From Epinephelus fuscoguttatus (taxonomy: Eukaryota; Chordata; Actinopteri; Perciformes; Serranidae): a DNA stretch of 64,000 nucleotides. The stretch spans positions 19,729,437 through 19,793,436 of the forward strand of contig NC_064763.1 in NCBI RefSeq assembly GCF_011397635.1, read 5' to 3'. The notes under the pieces are model-generated. The model saw only the letters and a list, made by a program, of their open reading frames with translations. It was not told the origin of the DNA and searched no databases. Both the position numbers and the translations under genes were made by a program. This document shows positions 60,781-64,000 of this stretch, one piece after another. Each line of letters starts with the position of its first letter. Within the stretch, counting starts at the first letter, position 1.

Positions 60781-62149
60781 TAAAAGATAAGGAGATCCTA
60801 GTTGAGTGCAACCTCCTTGACATGGAAATGACAGCATGACAAATCATAAAGTCATAATGCAACATCATCAAAGGGAACTGAAGGGTGATGGCTTTAAAAT
60901 GTGATGCCAGTAACACTCCGGGCCAATGATCTGACATCTAACGGACAATCTTACTTAAATTTCTCCTGAGGTTGTGTTTGTGAGCCTGCCTATCCCCATA
61001 ACAGCCAACACGCAGTAAGAATAAGCACAGTGTAACGTGCTCTCCTCTGAGTGCCAATGCCACAGCTTCTCTGTCGCCTTCAGTGACAGTGTTTGAAGCG
61101 AATGCTGTCATGTTGATGTAGACCACTGTAGCACAGTGGAAACTATTTTGTATCACCTGTTACTTAAAGTCTTGGCCTTCATTTTGATTAATTCTTCGTT
61201 CAAGGATACTTCAGTGGGCACGGTGCTTAATCAACAGGGAAACTGTTGAAATACATATCATGAACCCTCCTCAGTAATCTTTTTTGTCATTTTTGTATTA
61301 TTCTGCATGCTTATTTTATTATACCCAATTTATGTATATTATGAAAGACAATGCCGACTCCATATGTTCCGACTAATGCCACAGTTATATGGTTAAAATT
61401 CCACACTGAAACAGGAACGTGATCATGATATTTTTAAGGAAACTGAAGCCCCATAAGCAAATGTAGAGAACATCCAGTAATGGTTCATCCATGAAATCAA
61501 TGTCAGACCAGAGCTGACACATTTGACACACATAGTGAGTGAATACCCTGCTGTCACTGCCTGGTCTTGTACCATGTAGCTGTCGATGGCAAGTTACAGT
61601 GTAGACAACAGCATTGCCCCAAATGTGCTAGCACCCCCCACTGGTTAGACTAGAAAATGACCTCTGTTTAACTAAACTATGAGTACAGGTGTATAAAACA
61701 ACTGGTACAGGTGAATAAAAATACTCAGTGTTTGTGTATAAAAATAGCTTAAATTTTGACTGAGTTCCCAGTTCTAAGGTCTACCTTAGATGCACTACAC
61801 AGGTCCTGGAAAAGTAAGCTAAGCCCTAATCCTGAAATATCACAGAAAGACTTGTCTTTACTTTAAAATCTTGATTAGGTAATCCTGTCTGGGACTTCCA
61901 TAATCTACCATGGCATCTGCCACTCTGCAGAATGATGAATACTTGGAGTTGTTTGGGGGGCAAAGCCTCTGGCATTGATGTAAAAATAACCACCCAAATG
62001 TGATGAATGCAGCCAGGACAGCTCACCTGCTAATCTGTATGTGCGAGGCCCGTTGTGTTGCTGCAGACTCACATGTTGCATCAAGGCTTTGCTCGCAATT
62101 GAAGGTGACAGTAAGCCTGTCAGCTTGAACAGCAGGTTTGCACGTCTGC

Positions 62150-62427
62150 ACTGATAGTGCAGAGTTGCTTGCGTCACTGAACGGGACGCTGTGGGAAAAG
62201 GAAGGGAGGAGGGAAACGAGAGGAAGAGGGGTGGGGGGTTTGCTGCTGAACCTGTGACTGGCAGGAGGGAAGGAAGTGACTGACAGCACAGTGTGGCCGA
62301 CTTTCAGAAGGAATAGTCCAGTTTCTGGGCCATTTTTGTAAAAGAAGACATTTGGAGTATCTTCTTGTTTTGATCTTCTGGGTCTGTAGGCCCCAGTCAG
62401 GATGAGCTGTATTCCTGCCTCACACAG
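62150..62427 (+). CDS. Possible first coding exon of a rightward gene (unidentified)
   Basis: A G/A-rich stretch (62190-62280) leads to ATG at 62402, followed by eight codons (MSCIPASH) and a good donor CACACAG|GTAAG after 62427. TGCGTCACTGA at about 62169 resembles a CRE/AP-1 site and could belong to a promoter. I could not find a convincing next exon before 64000. The exon is supported only by splice and promoter appearance, and its product is unknown. Confidence 0.25.
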
Positions 62428-64000
62428 GTAAGACAACTAAAATATTCATCAATTTACACAAGTATATACCTGCTCACTACCATAGCTAGAACTAAAGTGT
62501 GTTGTGTCATATTGTCAGAGTACAATGATAAAAATGAGGCCACACTGTAGATTTAACAAGATAACAACATAATTGATTCAAGAAATTAATGGAATTAAAT
62601 TGATCAAAACCCGGAGGTGGACACGGGATTACATGCCAACAGCCCAGGATTAACATCATGTCAATCATTTCAGTTAATTAGGCTTTGAGACCTACTCTTT
62701 GTCTGTTTGATTTAAATCTAAGTCAACAGATGCTGTTTCAATAGAATTTCAAATCTAGCTTTATTGTTTTCCTGCGTGATGTGTCAAAGGAGTTTCCTCT
62801 TGTAGCATGTCTTGTAGCGTAATCATGTAGCTATAGATTAAACAAACAAAAGGTATTGGTGATTGGAGACTGGTCAGCATCACTGACGTTACCTCTTTTA
62901 CATCATCAGCATCAGTGTGCATATTTATTATTTGTTTACCTGCAAATCATAAAAAAAGTAATGGCCAGCTGTGCTCTTTCTCATATTACAGGTATTTAAT
63001 CAGCTGGACAGCCACTTTTTAAATACTTCACCTAGTGAAACAAAATGTTCTCTTAATATCCTCTTCACAACTACAATCTTTTCTTGGGCCGACCTTCTTG
63101 TTTTAGAAGAAGAAGGGCTCTCTCACTCTTCCCCCATCCTGTGATTTGAGGAGTCACTTGTTGTTTAAGCCTGTTATGTCATTAAGTGCTTACCTGCAGA
63201 TTAACACAGCGGGAGAAACTCTTCCCCTGCCCCCCCTTTCTCCTCATCCCCTCACTTGTTGTCAACACTGCCCGCTGTTTTGCATTGGAACACGTTTCAG
63301 AGAAACATATGGTAATGCAGTGGAGTTGAGCTGAGCTGGAAATCCCTGAGGTAAACCTGTGTGATCTTACAGCAGGTCATATCAGACTTGCACATCTGTG
63401 CAGCTACTGCACAAAGGTTTTATTTAAGCGGTTTGGATAATGCCTGGGATTGGGGTCAGGAGGAAGCTATATGTTTAGATCTGGTTGGGACTGTAAAGAC
63501 TGTGAGCTGCAGGGTGATTAGTGGTACAAGCAAAGCAAATTTTCCTGTCTTCCTTTGTAGACGGAATTTTGATGCCGCAAGCTCCCAGCTGCCGTCACAT
63601 CACATCGCACCATCTGTCCACGTCTATTTGATCAAACACTGTCCCACTAACCTCAATACAAAATGCTGGAGATTCGGTGTGCAGGGAACAATTGCCAAAC
63701 CCAAGGTTTACTGAATACAATCAAGGGTTTATTCTGTTACTTCTGTGACTGAGCTGTGTCTTGGCAAGAATCTGGTGATACAATATGTATCATGATACAG
63801 AGGTTACAATTCAATATATCACAATATTTTATGACACTATTAGCAAGGCAATACATTGGGATACATTTATGACTTTCCCTGTTTCACATGTTCTTTGTGT
63901 TTACATTGGTGATGTGTTGTTATATTGGAATGGAAGAGTCAAATATCTGAGGTCAGGGGTTTAAAAACAACACTCAATGAACCACTGCTGCAAATCTTTG

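Larger units (their letters stand above)
59541..64000. other. Gene-poor right-hand spacer
   Basis: Apart from the MITE fragment, the SINE fragment and the possible exon listed separately, I see no gene. The extreme right (63770-63860) holds GATACAATATGTATCATGAT and AATACATTGGGATAC, which look like a relic of a dispersed repeat. Confidence 0.35.

Noticed and set aside
62023..62436. 137-codon minus-strand frame
   Set aside because: It is antisense to a G/A-rich stretch, has no recognisable motif, and is less convincing than the short plus-strand exon in the same place.

Overview
This window is vertebrate nuclear DNA, almost certainly from a teleost fish. The genes are interrupted by GT-AG introns. 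The proteins are recognisably vertebrate. The introns and spacers are packed with repeats typical of ray-finned fish: miniature inverted-repeat elements (MITEs), tRNA-derived SINEs, degenerate LINEs, and short minisatellites built on ACAAAATGAC. I found no bacterial-type operon, CRISPR array or phage feature, and no rRNA or functional tRNA gene.

All three genes I can support lie on the minus strand, so they read from right to left. (1) stt3a, the catalytic subunit of the ER oligosaccharyltransferase, is present only as its first 403 codons (1540-5831). The rest lies beyond the left edge. (2) ei24 is a complete 10-exon coding sequence for a 340-residue ER membrane/autophagy protein (10105-21761), with a non-coding first exon near 23737 and a 3' UTR reaching about 8820. 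The ei24-stt3a order and orientation match, from memory, the human 11q24 arrangement. (3) A myotonic dystrophy protein kinase homologue (dmpk) runs from 53513 to about 28120. It has a single N-terminal exon separated from the kinase exons by a 14.3 kb intron. I assembled a 568-codon reading frame from 14 exons. All phases join, but the last two exons are less certain than the kinase part.

Region by region: 1-6.7 kb is stt3a with repeat-bearing introns. 6.7-8.8 kb is spacer holding a 1.2 kb minisatellite. 8.8-23.85 kb is ei24, with LINE relics, a MITE and an older repeat family in its introns. 23.9-28.1 kb is spacer with a SINE flanked by a perfect 15 bp duplication and a 248 bp tandem duplication. 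28.1-53.5 kb is dmpk, whose introns carry at least five separate mobile elements. 53.6-54.8 kb is a strongly pyrimidine-rich tract upstream of dmpk. 56.26-59.53 kb is a nearly complete but broken non-LTR retrotransposon, and the rest is gene-poor spacer with one possible first exon of a rightward gene near 62.4 kb.

I did not find an undescribed biological system. The points most worth a second look are the alternative C-terminal tails encoded by dmpk (one of them a microsatellite-encoded hydrophobic anchor), a coding GAG repeat in dmpk, two GC-AG introns, and several mobile elements whose insertion boundaries can be read exactly.
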